Positions 7,123 to 16,351 are shown, numbered from the stretch's first letter. The stretch: 55,770 nt of DNA from Ruminococcus sp. (GCA_017622925.1 JAGAQC010000032.1:1-55770), one strand, 5' to 3'. Numbers and translations are program-made. The notes: a model not told the origin generated them from the sequence alone.

Positions 7123-8397
7123 TTATCTTTCAAGTATCTGCGATCTGTCAGGACCTATACCTACCATGCTCACCTTGCAGCCTACAAGCTCTTCAAGACG
7201 CGCGATATACTTCTTGCAGTTCTCGGGCAGTTCGTCAAAGCTCTTGCATTTTGAAATGTCCTCTGTGAATCCCTCAAACTCCTCATAAACAGGCTCGCAG
7301 CCCTCAAGCTCCTCCAATGCGGCAGGGAAATGCTCCGTAACCGTACCGTCAGGCTTTTTGTATGCGGCGCAAATTTTCAGAACAGGAATATTTGCAAGCG
7401 TATCGAGCTTGTTTATCGCAAGGCTGTCAAGTCCGTTCACTCTTACGGAATGGCGGACGATAACAGCGTCAAACCAGCCTGTTCTTCTCGGTCTGCCCGT
7501 AGTTGTGCCGAATTCTCCGCCAACGTTTCTTATCTGGTCGCCCGTTTCATCGTCAAGCTCCGTCGGGAAAGGTCCTTTTCCAACACGAGTTGTATAAGCT
7601 TTGGCAACACCTATGATGTTCGTTATCATCTTAGGTCCTACGCCCGTACCTACGCACACGCCTGCCGAAACAGGGTGCGACGACGTAACATAGGGGTACG
7701 TTCCGAAATCAATATCAAGGAGCGTAGCCTGCGCGCCCTCAAACATTATCGTCTTTCCTGCCTTGTCAGCTTCAAAGGTCAGCACGGAAACATCGTCAAC
7801 ATAAGGCAGAAGCTTCTTGCCGTACTCGATATACTCGGCAGTCACCTTGTCAAGGTCGAAAGCTTCGCCGCCGTAAACCTCGGTAATTATCTTGTTTTTC
7901 AGCTTGCCCGTTGCCTGTATTTTTTCGGCAAGCACATCAGGGTGAACAAGGTCGTAGACCCTGATACCGCATCTCTCGTACTTATCCATATATGTAGGAC
8001 CGATGCCTCTTTTTGTCGTGCCGATGTCCTTTCCGCCTCTGAAAGCCTCTGAAAGACCGTCAAGAGCTATATGCCACGGCATTACCACATGCGCACGGGG
8101 GTCAATTTTCAGATTCGCCGTTGAGATACCTCTCGCTTCAAGACTTTCAAGCTCGCCGATGAAATCCTTCGGGTCGAGAACAACTCCTGCGCCGATAAGA
8201 CACAGAGTATCTTTATAAAGTATACCCGAGGGTATAAGGTGCAGTTTATATACCTCTCCGTTATTTACTACAGTGTGACCTGCGTTGTTACCGCCCTGCG
8301 AACGGACTACAACATCTGCACGAGAGGAGATGATGTCGATTATCTTTCCTTTGCCCTCGTCTCCCCACTGTGTTCCAACTACAATATTTGCAGGCAT
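7123..8397 (-). CDS. purA: adenylosuccinate synthase
   Basis: PurA joins IMP and aspartate using GTP, the first committed step to AMP, in the cytoplasm. The 424-residue protein has the family P-loop 'GTQWGDEGKGK' (residues 8-18), 'GGNNAGHTVV', 'GTTKRGIGPTY' for IMP binding and 'TTTGRPRRTGWFD' near the GTP site; length matches the usual ~430. The ATG at 8397 (MPANIVVG) was preferred over one five codons upstream because an AGG-containing site fits it and the family starts there. A consensus promoter lies 53-81 bases upstream. It stands apart from other pur genes. Confidence 0.97.
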   Translation of the reverse strand: MPANIVVGTQWGDEGKGKIIDIISSRADVVVRSQGGNNAGHTVVNNGEVYKLHLIPSGILYKDTLCLIGAGVVLDPKDFIGELESLEARGISTANLKIDPRAHVVMPWHIALDGLSEAFRGGKDIGTTKRGIGPTYMDKYERCGIRVYDLVHPDVLAEKIQATGKLKNKIITEVYGGEAFDLDKVTAEYIEYGKKLLPYVDDVSVLTFEADKAGKTIMFEGAQATLLDIDFGTYPYVTSSHPVSAGVCVGTGVGPKMITNIIGVAKAYTTRVGKGPFPTELDDETGDQIRNVGGEFGTTTGRPRRTGWFDAVIVRHSVRVNGLDSLAINKLDTLANIPVLKICAAYKKPDGTVTEHFPAALEELEGCEPVYEEFEGFTEDISKCKSFDELPENCKKYIARLEELVGCKVSMVGIGPDRSQILER

Positions 8398-8449
8398 TAT
8401 TAAAAACCTCATTCCTTTTTTATTGAGAGACTGTCGATCTCCACACTTT

Positions 8450-8478
8450 ATTATATCACAGTATTAAATATATTTCAA
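8450..8478 (-). promoter_or_regulatory. purA promoter
   Basis: Minus-strand TTGAAA (8473-8478), 17-base spacer, TATAAT (8450-8455). Confidence 0.75.
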
Positions 8479-8525
8479 GTACTTATTTGCAAAAAACACG
8501 GAAATTAATTTTTAATGTTATGACA

Positions 8526-8760
8526 GGAAGCTTACGCAGGGGGACTCTGTCCCCCTGCACCCCCTGCCAAAGGGGTGACCCCTTTGGAATCTCTGTTGTC
8601 GTGAATTGGACTGTGGCAATCCCCAAATCTGCACGATACTGTTAGTCTCCATGATTACCACAGACCAATTCACGAGAATAGACGCCAAGAATTACCCCTC
8701 TAACAGAAAGTAAAAGGAAACAAAATCTTCTGTATAAGTTTACTGTAAATCTTAAAATTG
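8526..8760 (-). repeat. hairpin-cassette element, copy 2 (stem type A)
   Basis: Same architecture as the copy at 1.3 kb, on the minus strand: GC-rich hairpins at 8536-8585, and a 23-bp stem with arms 8599-8621 and 8653-8675. The inner pairs differ from copy 1 but still mostly pair. It lies upstream of the purA promoter, in the same orientation as purA. Confidence 0.85.
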
Positions 8761-8779
8761 ATTTTCGCAAAAAAATGCT

Positions 8780-8860
8780 CTCCCCGAACTTTTTTCGGGG
8801 AGAACTGCTTAGATTTATATAGTCAACTTAAGCGGTTTTTGTCCCCCGACTTAAGTTGTC
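8780..8860. other. hairpins between two oppositely oriented cassette elements
   Basis: The gap between copies 2 and 3 holds a perfect TCTCCCCGAA/TTCGGGGAGA hairpin (8782-8806) and an inverted repeat CAACTTAAG/CTTAAGTTG (about 8824-8858). No gene is seen. Confidence 0.5.
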
Positions 8861-8870
8861 TGAAATTTAG

Positions 8871-9069
8871 CGGATATTGTTTTCTGTATTTTCTGTTAAA
8901 GAGGTAACTCTTGGTGTCCATTCTCGCGAATTGGACTGTGAAAATCATGGAGACTAACAGTACCAAATTAATTCGGGGATTTTCACAGTCAAATTCACGA
9001 CAACAGAGATTCCAAAGGGGTCACCCCTTTGGCAGGGGGTGTGGGGGACAGAGTCCCCCACTTAAATTG
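8871..9069 (+). repeat. hairpin-cassette element, copy 3 (stem type A)
   Basis: Plus-strand copy whose stem arms at 8923-8945 and 8977-8999 carry the GTGAAAATC/GATTTTCAC variant where copy 1 has GTGGGAATC/GATTTCCAC, so both arms changed. It ends 31 bases before the stop of the convergent dockerin gene. Confidence 0.85.
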
Positions 9070-9099
9070 CAGATAATGCTTGGGGACGGATTTGACCGT

Positions 9100-12000
9100 T
9101 TACCAAGGTCTTTGGTTACCGCCTGACGAGCCGCTGCCTGCGGTGACTGTCGTACCGCCCGAGATAGCGCCGCTTGCGTATACTTTCATTGAATCATCGA
9201 GTGTAATGAGGTCTGTACCGCCTGAGATCGTACCGCCTGTATAGCATTTGAGACTTGTATTATTGAGTGACGGCGAACCCATAGCCTGCATTGTTGTGAA
9301 TGATACAATTACATTGCCTGATTCGTCTGCAATAGTGAACTGTGTACCTGCCTGAACAGAACCTGCACCCTGTGAGGAGCATTCCGCAACAGTACCGCCG
9401 GAAGTATTCTTTGTGCCGTCGCAGTCAACAGGTTCTTGACCGTTTGCGATAACAGCTCCGCCCGAAATGTTGATACTGCCGTTTGAATCGAATGCGTCAT
9501 GGTCGCCGCTTGCGGACTGAACAACTGCGACACCGCCTGTTATCTGAAGCGTATTATTGCCTGCCGAGCCGAAGCCGCCTCCGGGTCCCCAACCGCCGGG
9601 ATTGGCGTTTCCGCTGCCGTCCGCGCCGCCTGCCGCATTGTAGCCGTCATCATCGGACTTGACAATAACAGTACCGCTGTGCTGATAGATGTTCTCTCCC
9701 TCAACGCCCTCGTAGCACTTTGTAACATATATTCCGAAATCGCTTGCAGAACCGTTTTTACTTCCCAGCGTAAGGTCGTGGTCGGAATGAAGCGCATCGT
9801 CAGCCGTGGCAAGCTTGAAAGCTCCGCCGCTGACATTGATGTTTCCGCCGCAGTGTATACAGTCGTCCGAACTGTCAATGATGATATTTCCGCCGTTTAT
9901 TGTAATATCGCCGCCGCTCTGCCATGTAGTGCCTGCCGCATCGTAAATACCTACAGCCTTGACGCCTTTTGCGGAAATGTCGGTTTTATTGGAGTTGCCG
10001 CCCTGCATACCTCCGCCGAAACCGCCGAAACCGCCGCCCCACGGATTGGTGCTTGTATTGCCGCCTGCCGTACCTGTAAAGCCCGAGCCTTCATATGTGT
10101 AAATATTTATGTCTCCGCCGTTGATAACAACGCTCTGTTCAGCCTGAATACCGTCCGCACAGGACTTTATGTCAAGAACTCCGCCGTTCACCGTAACGAT
10201 ACCGCACGATTTACCCGACACCGTGTCCGTACTCGTGGACTTTATGCCGTCGCCCTGCTTTGTGTTTACGGTAAGCTTCAAAGCCGAGAAGTCAACAGCC
10301 GTATCGTTTCCGATAGTCACGCTGTCCTTGCCCCTGATACCGTCGTCAACCGCATTTACAGTGAGACTGCCGTTATATATTTTAATATCGTTCTTGCAAA
10401 CTATCGCATCGTCCGTATTTCCGTTTACGGTAAGTTCGCCCGAACCCTTGAATTTTATATCGTCCCTTGCGAAAACCGCGCCCTCAACGGTATTGACGTT
10501 TCCGTCGGAATCGGTATATGTCTGTGTGTGGGAAGTTCCGTCGGAGATCGTGTTGACAGTACCCGATTTTGCAATGATCTGTACTTCGTCGCCGATCGAT
10601 TCAACGTAAACAGGAGCGGTTGTACTGTTTGAAATGTCCGCGCCCTCTAAATTGAGTTCAACGACCGCATCGGGATAAGCAGTCTTGTCAACGTTCACAA
10701 CGATCTGTACTTCCTTTGCCTCGCCTGTAACAGAATAACTGCCCCCTTTGGTGATAGTAAACACGCCGTTTTCGAGCGCGGCAGTATCTGACGGAGCGTC
10801 TGATTCAATGGACGTACCGTTGAGTTTTATTGTATAGGGAGTCGGCGTAACAGTACCGCCGTTTCCTACAGGGTCAACTTCGTCAAATGATGTGACTGCT
10901 CCCGTCATCTGAAACTCCGAAGAACCGCCTGCGGACGCATTTGAACCTGTAGCCGCATTCGTGAGCGTATACTTGCCGTCCGCCGAAATAGAAGCGTCGC
11001 TGACGACCGCAAATGCGTACTTCTTAGCCCATGCGTCAAAATTGACATTGCCGACTTTAAGAGCGTTGGCTTTTTTCCAGCAGCCGTCAGTCTCGGAAGA
11101 AGCAATGCAGTTAAGGAGCATAGTTCCCTGCGTTGTACCCGTCATAAGAGCAGGGTCGGTCTGATTGTCCGTAGCCGTGACCACAACAGTACCACCTGTG
11201 ATATTAGTTCCCGTAAGCGATGTAAGACCTCTGTCTCCGCCGCCGAGAACCGTACCGCCCGAAATATCAATGGTCGTTTCAGCTTGTACAGCGTCATTTC
11301 CTGCCTTTACAGAAACAGTACCGCCTTCGATAGCAACATTGCCCTTTGAGGACTTCAAGCCGTCACCCTCGGCATCTATATTGACAACAGCCGTATCCTT
11401 GACGGTTACGGACATTTTTCCCTTAACAGCGTCTGTTTTGTCAACTGCGTTAAGAGTGGTGATATTTGTCGTACCGCCTGTGAACTTTATGTCGTTGTTG
11501 CAGACAAATGCGTCCTGAGTATTGGCAGTTATCGTGAGCGTTCCTGTGTTCTCCGCGCCGCCCTTTATTGTAATGTCGTCCTTGGCTTCGATGACCGCCG
11601 CGCCGAGCCATTCGCCCGTATAAGCCGTATCGCCGTCCGTGATAGCGTTTGACGTGCCGTCCACAAGGTTTATGGAAGTATTCTCGGCATTTGTAACAAG
11701 GATAGCAGGAGCTGATCTTCCCGTAATATTTACGCCGTTAAGGAAGATCTTTACCGTTGACGGGTCGGCAGCTTCATCGGCAATATTAACATTTATCTGA
11801 CCGTCCTCAAGAGTTCCGTCGATATAAAATTCGCCCGAATGAGAAATTGTGACAACTCCGCCGTTGACCTCGGCATAGTCGCCCTCAACAGAAGCCGACG
11901 CGCCGTTCAGGTGGATATACGTCTTGGAAACTGACGGGTCGGGTTCGCTGTCCTGCCATGACTCGGGAAGAGAAGCGATCATCTTTGAATCGAGCTTCTG

Positions 12001-12267
12001 GATAGCAAGAGCGTCCGACGGAGTAATGCCGTCCCCCCTTTTGTAAACGTCGGCGTTGTTCGTTCCCTGCTCCGAAAGAGCGTATTTATCGGGATTTCCG
12101 ATAGCTTGAAGTATTGCTGTTGAATCGGCGATAGTTACCTGACCGTCGCAGTTCGCATCTCCGTACAGCACTCCGTCCTCGGCTGCCATTGACGATACTG
12201 CGGTAAGGGACAATGCTGCGGCAAAAGCTGCGGTTGAAATTCCTGCAAGCAGATTTAGCTTTTTCAT
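9100..12267 (-). CDS. large secreted DUF4353 carbohydrate-binding protein with N-terminal dockerin
   Basis: This 1055-residue protein starts with a Sec signal peptide (about 1-28, 'AAFAAALSLTAVSSMAAE'). A type I dockerin follows at about 33-95: two calcium loops, 'GDANCDGQVTIAD' and 'GDGITPSDALAIQKL'. The rest is two copies of the 'carbohydrate-binding domain-containing' DUF4353 fold (about 112-400 and 485-1040), predicted beta-helical, full of short Gly/Ser/Thr/Asn repeats such as 'ISGGT' and 'DDAI'. No catalytic domain was recognised. It probably binds a cellulosome-type cohesin and fibre or the cell surface. RBS AGGAG is 8 bases before the ATG. Its dockerin is nearly the same as that of the GH5 enzyme at 37.7 kb. 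Confidence 0.85.
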   Translation of the reverse strand: MKKLNLLAGISTAAFAAALSLTAVSSMAAEDGVLYGDANCDGQVTIADSTAILQAIGNPDKYALSEQGTNNADVYKRGDGITPSDALAIQKLDSKMIASLPESWQDSEPDPSVSKTYIHLNGASASVEGDYAEVNGGVVTISHSGEFYIDGTLEDGQINVNIADEAADPSTVKIFLNGVNITGRSAPAILVTNAENTSINLVDGTSNAITDGDTAYTGEWLGAAVIEAKDDITIKGGAENTGTLTITANTQDAFVCNNDIKFTGGTTNITTLNAVDKTDAVKGKMSVTVKDTAVVNIDAEGDGLKSSKGNVAIEGGTVSVKAGNDAVQAETTIDISGGTVLGGGDRGLTSLTGTNITGGTVVVTATDNQTDPALMTGTTQGTMLLNCIASSETDGCWKKANALKVGNVNFDAWAKKYAFAVVSDASISADGKYTLTNAATGSNASAGGSSEFQMTGAVTSFDEVDPVGNGGTVTPTPYTIKLNGTSIESDAPSDTAALENGVFTITKGGSYSVTGEAKEVQIVVNVDKTAYPDAVVELNLEGADISNSTTAPVYVESIGDEVQIIAKSGTVNTISDGTSHTQTYTDSDGNVNTVEGAVFARDDIKFKGSGELTVNGNTDDAIVCKNDIKIYNGSLTVNAVDDGIRGKDSVTIGNDTAVDFSALKLTVNTKQGDGIKSTSTDTVSGKSCGIVTVNGGVLDIKSCADGIQAEQSVVINGGDINIYTYEGSGFTGTAGGNTSTNPWGGGFGGFGGGMQGGNSNKTDISAKGVKAVGIYDAAGTTWQSGGDITINGGNIIIDSSDDCIHCGGNINVSGGAFKLATADDALHSDHDLTLGSKNGSASDFGIYVTKCYEGVEGENIYQHSGTVIVKSDDDGYNAAGGADGSGNANPGGWGPGGGFGSAGNNTLQITGGVAVVQSASGDHDAFDSNGSINISGGAVIANGQEPVDCDGTKNTSGGTVAECSSQGAGSVQAGTQFTIADESGNVIVSFTTMQAMGSPSLNNTSLKCYTGGTISGGTDLITLDDSMKVYASGAISGGTTVTAGSGSSGGNQRPW

Positions 12268-12320
12268 TATAAAAACTCCTTTTTCATGAAATTCGCAAAT
12301 TGATTTTCTCTATGGTTATG

Positions 12321-12353
12321 ATTATATACTACTTGTCTTAAAATAATCTTAAA
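12321..12353 (-). promoter_or_regulatory. promoter of the large dockerin gene with possible response-regulator site
   Basis: A minus-strand TATAAT (12321-12326) lacks a good -35. In its place are two direct repeats, plus-strand TCTTAAA at 12336-12342 and 12347-12353, spaced 11 bases. That spacing is characteristic of OmpR/PhoB-family activators bound next to RNA polymerase. Confidence 0.45.
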
Positions 12354-12462
12354 GCTTCGGCATATTTTGAGAAAATTTCAGAACTTGCTGTCCGTCCCTC
12401 GCGTACAAGCGTATTCACCAAAAAAACACTTCGGGCAGGTTTATTTTCTGTATTTATGCCAA

Positions 12463-12491
12463 TTGATTTTTGACCGGATTTGATATATAAT
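12463..12491 (+). promoter_or_regulatory. aspartate kinase promoter
   Basis: TTGATT (12463-12468), 17-base spacer, TATAAT (12486-12491). No lysine riboswitch is visible in the short leader. Confidence 0.7.
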
Positions 12492-12539
12492 AAGTATTGT
12501 TATAAAAATAACAACATTTCTTATTAAGGTGGATATATT

Positions 12540-13874
12540 ATGTCAAATAAAGTTGTAAAATTCGGCGGCAGCTCTTTGGCGGACGCAAATCAGTTCCGCA
12601 AGGTCGCAGATATCATAAAATCAGACGATAAACGCAGATACGTTGTTCCCTCAGCTCCGGGAAAACGCTGTTCAAACGACATCAAGGTCACGGATATGCT
12701 CTACAAATGCTGTGAGCTTGCAGGAAGCGGCGTTGACTTCACCGAGGACTTCAACCTCATAAAAAACCGATATAACGGCATTATCGCCGATCTCGGCATT
12801 GATATAAGCCTTGACAGCGAGTTCGATACTATCGCTTCGGAGCTTAAAGCTCGTCCTGCAAGGGACTACGCCGCAAGCCGCGGAGAATACTTAAACGGAA
12901 AAGTCCTCGCAGCATACCTCGGCTTCAACTTTGTGGACGCCGCAGACGTTATCGTATTCGATACAAAGGGGCATCTGATGCTCGATGAAACCGTCAAGGC
13001 TGTACGCTCACGCTTAAAGGGACTTGACAATGCGGTTATCCCCGGCTTCTACGGACGTACAACAGAGGGTATCATCAAGACGTTTTCGAGAGGCGGCTCG
13101 GACGTAACAGGCTCTATAATCGCAAACGCCGTAAACGCTGAAATTTACGAGAACTGGACGGACGTTTCGGGCTTTTTGGTCGCCGACCCGAGAATTGTTG
13201 ACGACCCCGAGGCTATCGAAACTATAACCTACCGTGAACTTCGTGAGCTTGCATACATGGGAGCTTCCGTGCTTCATGAGGACGCTATCTTCCCTGTGCG
13301 TTCCGCAGGTATCCCGATAAATATCCGCAACACAAACAGACCCGAGGATAAGGGTACAATGATAGTTTCCAACGACTATGATTTCAGCCGTGAAAGTCTC
13401 GGTCATACCATTACGGGAATTGCAGGCAAAAAAGGATTCAGCACCATAAATATCGAAAAGGCTATGATGAACAACGAGCTTGGCTTCGGCATGAAAGTCC
13501 TGAACGTGCTGTACTCGAACGGCATTTCATTCGAGCATATGCCGTCGGGTATCGACACCATGAGCATCACCGTTGACAGCGCAAAGCTTGAACCTGTCCG
13601 TGAAAAAGTAATTTCCGAGATTCGCCGAGAGGTCAACCCCGACCACATCGAGATCGAGGACGGTATCGCTATTCTCGCAATCGTGGGCAGACGAATGAAA
13701 AATACCCGCGGAACTGTTGCACGTGTATTCGCCGCTATGGCTCACGCGCGTATAAACGTCAAGCTGATAGATCAGGGTTCCAGCGAGCTGAACGTTATTA
13801 TCGGAGTGAGCGAAAACGACCTTCCCGAAGCTATCCGCCGCATTTACGATATGTTTATAAATTCCGAAAAATAA
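12540..13874 (+). CDS. aspartate kinase
   Basis: The enzyme phosphorylates aspartate, the first step to lysine, threonine and methionine. The 444-residue protein has the kinase motif 'VVKFGGSSLAD' (5-15), the catalytic 'FSRGGSDVTGS' near 184-194 and 'ENWTDVSGFLVADPR', followed by C-terminal ACT domains ('ILAIVGRRMKNTRGTVARVFAAMAHARINVKLI'), which usually give feedback control. The conserved NTD segment reads 'YVVPSAPGKR'. RBS AAGGTGGA precedes the ATG. It is a single-gene unit; the leader is too short for the lysine riboswitch often found before clostridial lysC, so threonine-type control or ACT feedback is more likely. Confidence 0.95.
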   Translation: MSNKVVKFGGSSLADANQFRKVADIIKSDDKRRYVVPSAPGKRCSNDIKVTDMLYKCCELAGSGVDFTEDFNLIKNRYNGIIADLGIDISLDSEFDTIASELKARPARDYAASRGEYLNGKVLAAYLGFNFVDAADVIVFDTKGHLMLDETVKAVRSRLKGLDNAVIPGFYGRTTEGIIKTFSRGGSDVTGSIIANAVNAEIYENWTDVSGFLVADPRIVDDPEAIETITYRELRELAYMGASVLHEDAIFPVRSAGIPINIRNTNRPEDKGTMIVSNDYDFSRESLGHTITGIAGKKGFSTINIEKAMMNNELGFGMKVLNVLYSNGISFEHMPSGIDTMSITVDSAKLEPVREKVISEIRREVNPDHIEIEDGIAILAIVGRRMKNTRGTVARVFAAMAHARINVKLIDQGSSELNVIIGVSENDLPEAIRRIYDMFINSEK

Positions 13875-13880
13875 AAAAAT

Positions 13881-13921
13881 CTCTGCGGAATACTTTAGAT
13901 TTGTATTCCGCAGAGTTTTTT
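13881..13921. terminator. shared bidirectional terminator between aspartate kinase and trkA
   Basis: CTCTGCGGAATAC/GTATTCCGCAGAG, a perfect 13-bp stem with T residues at the right and A residues at the left, between two convergent genes. Confidence 0.9.
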
Positions 13922-14568
13922 CATATTTTAAAACACTTTTGGATAGCCTGTTCCATTCCGAGGACGAGAAGATTGTTTTCGGAACGCAGGACGGTATCGG
14001 CTGTAATATTCGGGTTAAGCACGCCGTTTGCGACTATGGCAAGGATATTTATGCCGTATTTTTTGCGTATGTCCACTTGAAGGACTGTCTTGCCGACCCA
14101 CTTTTCGGGTACGGAAATTTCAAAAATAGCATAATCGCCCTCAAGGTCGATATAATCGAAAACGTGGTCGGAACTGTAGCGGATAGCCGACCATGCCGCA
14201 AGCTGTTTCTCGGGATAAATCACCTCGTCCGCGCCGTTTTTCAGCAGAAATTTTTCATGAACGTCCGAAGCTGCACGGGCAACCACCTTAACTGCGCCCA
14301 GTTCGCTGAGCAGGGACGTCGTTTCAAGGGAGCTTTGGAAATTATCCCCTATCGCTACGATGCAGACGTCGAAATTACGCACTCCCAGCGAGTTCATGAA
14401 CAGGTAGCTTGTGGAATCCCCTATCTGCGCGCTCGTAACGTAGTCGAGAACGTTCTGCACACGCTCCTCCACCGAATCGACGGCAAGCACTTCGTGACCG
14501 AGTTCGTTGAGCTTCTGCGCTATATGACGTCCGAAACGTCCAAGACCTATCAGTAAAATTGATTTCAT
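13921..14568 (-). CDS. TrkA/KtrA family potassium channel regulatory subunit
   Basis: A 215-residue cytosolic regulator that forms an octameric ring on the TrkH/KtrB channel. It begins 'MKSILLIGLGRFGRHIAQKLNELGHEVLAVD', a Rossmann RCK_N domain with the GxGxxG nucleotide motif and the acidic residue at the end of strand 2. After about residue 135 an RCK_C domain follows. The ATG at 14568 was chosen because AAAGGAG precedes it. The channel gene lies upstream on the same strand but 363 bases away, with repeats between them, unlike the usual tight ktrBA pairing. Confidence 0.92.
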   Translation of the reverse strand: MKSILLIGLGRFGRHIAQKLNELGHEVLAVDSVEERVQNVLDYVTSAQIGDSTSYLFMNSLGVRNFDVCIVAIGDNFQSSLETTSLLSELGAVKVVARAASDVHEKFLLKNGADEVIYPEKQLAAWSAIRYSSDHVFDYIDLEGDYAIFEISVPEKWVGKTVLQVDIRKKYGINILAIVANGVLNPNITADTVLRSENNLLVLGMEQAIQKCFKI

Positions 14569-14689
14569 TGATTTCTCCTTTAGCGTTATAATGACAAAGA
14601 CAATATTCAGACTACCACTATCCACAACTTAATAATTTCTTTTTCTTTATTAAAGTCACAATATACCGTGTCCTTAATAAGGGAACGCC

Positions 14690-14912
14690 CTCTCTTGCAG
14701 GGCGCACTTCGTGCCGTCCCCTCTGCCCTTCGGGCATCTCCCCACCCGTGGGGAGTCACCTCTTTCCCAACAGTCATGCTGACTGTTTGGAAATTCACCC
14801 TTTGCGGAGCGCTTAAACGCTATGCAGGGCTTCGCCCCGCACCCCACCAGAGGCTCTGCCTCTGGACTCCGCCAAAGGGACACCGTCCCTTTGGAATCCC
14901 GATGTTAGTTCG
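14690..14912. repeat. palindromic repeat family B, copy 2, with extra hairpin modules
   Basis: 14808-14912 matches the family B unit at 0.1 kb (CCAGAGGC..GCCTCTGG, CCAAAGGGAC..GTCCCTTTGG). Its left flank, with GGCGCACTTCGTGCC, GCCCTTCGGGC, CCCCACCCGTGGGG and AACAGTCATGCTGACTGTT hairpins, matches in part, inverted, the flank of the copy at 49.2 kb, which lacks the first three hairpins. It lies in the trkH-trkA gap. No gene. Confidence 0.8.
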
Positions 14913-14931
14913 CTTAAGTTGTTGACAATAA

Positions 14932-16272
14932 TCAGCCTACCGTGATCTTTTCCTCGGGCAGACGTGAAACGTTTGAATGATTTCCCGAAACAGCGGCATA
15001 TATCACCGTTAAAGTTCCCACTCGTCCCAAAAACATCATTATTATTAAAATTATATGGGACGCTGTTCCGAGCTTCGGGGTAAGTCCCAGTGAAAGTCCG
15101 ACCGTTGCAATTGCCGAGGAAGTCTCGAAAAGACACGCCCGTATCGGCTGGTCGTCGATAATGCTTATAGCCGCCGCCCCCGTAAGGAAAATCGTCACGT
15201 ACATAAGCAGTATAGCGGCAGCGGTTTTTACGGTTTCGTCCGATATGCGGCGACCGAAAAATTTCACCGATTTCTCCTTGCGGAAAACTGAAAAAACAGC
15301 CGAGTACAGTACGGCTATGGTAGTTGTTTTCATACCGCCTGCCGTAGAACCGGGTGAACCGCCTATGAGCATGAGGGCTATCATGATTATCATGCCGCCG
15401 CCCCCGAGCATACCGAGATCGACCGTGTTGAAGCCTGCCGTTCTCGGAGTTATCGCCTGAAACAACGCCGCCGTGATTCGCTGACCGACCGTCATATCCC
15501 ACTTTTCGCCGCCGAACTCAAAGAAATAATATATCGCAGGCAGCAGGACAAGTATACCCGATGTCGCTAAAATGACCTTGCTTTGCATGCGGTATTTTTT
15601 CAGCCTGAGCTTGTGACTGCGTATATCGTCCCAAGTGAGAAAGCCGAGTCCGCCGATAGTTATAAGGAGCATTATGACGATATTCACGGGAACGTTAAAG
15701 GCAAATGTCGTCAGGGACGAAAATTTCTCCCTCGTACCCATAAGGTCAAAGCCTGCGTTGCAAAATGCGGATATGGAATGGAAAACGGAGTACCATATGC
15801 CCTTGCCTACGCCGAATTCTTTTATAAACGACGGCATCATCAGCAAAGCTCCCAACGCCTCCACCGCAAGTGTTATCTTTATGGCAAAAGCGGTAAAGCG
15901 CACTATTCCGCCGACCTGCGGAGCGGAAATTGAATCCTGCATCGTACTTCTCTGCATCAGACCTATCTTCCGTCCTGCGACCATTGCAAGCGCCGCGCCT
16001 ATGGTGACTACGCCGAATCCGCCGATCTGTATCAGCAGAAGTATTACCGCCTGACCGAATTCCGTCCAGTAGGTCGCCGTGTCCTGCGTTATAAGTCCCG
16101 TTACGCATGCGGCTGACGTGGCGGTAAACAACGCGTCCTCGAACTTTGCCGAGCCTTCGTTCCGTGAAGCAAACGGCAGCATCAACAACAGCGCGCCTGC
16201 AAGTATAACTCCCATAAATCCGAAAATTATTATCTGAAATGACGAGAGTTTTTTAAAAAAAGTTTTCTTCAT
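14932..16272 (-). CDS. TrkH/KtrB family potassium transporter
   Basis: A 446-residue integral membrane protein that would carry potassium with the RCK protein encoded next on the same strand. It has the four-repeat (M1-pore-M2) plan of the Trk/Ktr/HKT family; pore-like segments include 'SAACVTGLITQDTATYW', 'AFCNAGFDL', 'ITPRTAGFNTVDLG' and 'SSAIATVGLSLG', each with the filter glycine. Length fits KtrB. The plus-strand hairpin-cassette element copy 4 lies upstream, and a strong 11-bp hairpin (TACTCCCCGTT/AACGGGGAGTA, about 16309-16351) lies in its probable leader. Confidence 0.93.
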   Translation of the reverse strand: MKKTFFKKLSSFQIIIFGFMGVILAGALLLMLPFASRNEGSAKFEDALFTATSAACVTGLITQDTATYWTEFGQAVILLLIQIGGFGVVTIGAALAMVAGRKIGLMQRSTMQDSISAPQVGGIVRFTAFAIKITLAVEALGALLMMPSFIKEFGVGKGIWYSVFHSISAFCNAGFDLMGTREKFSSLTTFAFNVPVNIVIMLLITIGGLGFLTWDDIRSHKLRLKKYRMQSKVILATSGILVLLPAIYYFFEFGGEKWDMTVGQRITAALFQAITPRTAGFNTVDLGMLGGGGMIIMIALMLIGGSPGSTAGGMKTTTIAVLYSAVFSVFRKEKSVKFFGRRISDETVKTAAAILLMYVTIFLTGAAAISIIDDQPIRACLFETSSAIATVGLSLGLTPKLGTASHIILIIMMFLGRVGTLTVIYAAVSGNHSNVSRLPEEKITVG

Positions 16273-16308
16273 ATTTACCCCGTAAAATCTATATTCCGCA
16301 GTTCTGCT

Positions 16309-16351
16309 ATACTCCCCGTTATTCCTGTATTCGGAACAACGGGGAGTATAC
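16309..16351. other. strong hairpin in the trkH leader region
   Basis: TATACTCCCCGTT pairs with AACGGGGAGTATA across a short loop. No T tract adjoins it on the minus strand, so it does not look like a simple terminator for that strand. Confidence 0.5.

Noticed and set aside
7330-8052. Long plus-strand open frame of 240 codons
   Set aside because: It lies wholly antisense to purA, lacks an RBS, and its protein has no family features; purA is certain.
9499-10632. 377-codon plus-strand open frame
   Set aside because: Antisense shadow of the repetitive DUF4353 gene; the low-complexity coding strand leaves the opposite frame open.
12268-12539. Lysine riboswitch before aspartate kinase
   Set aside because: Only about 40 bases separate the likely transcript start from the ATG, too short for that aptamer.
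14668-14925. Overlapping open frames in the trkH-trkA gap
   Set aside because: They arise from GC-rich palindromic repeats found elsewhere; the same peptides recur from other repeat copies at 0.1 and 49.2 kb.
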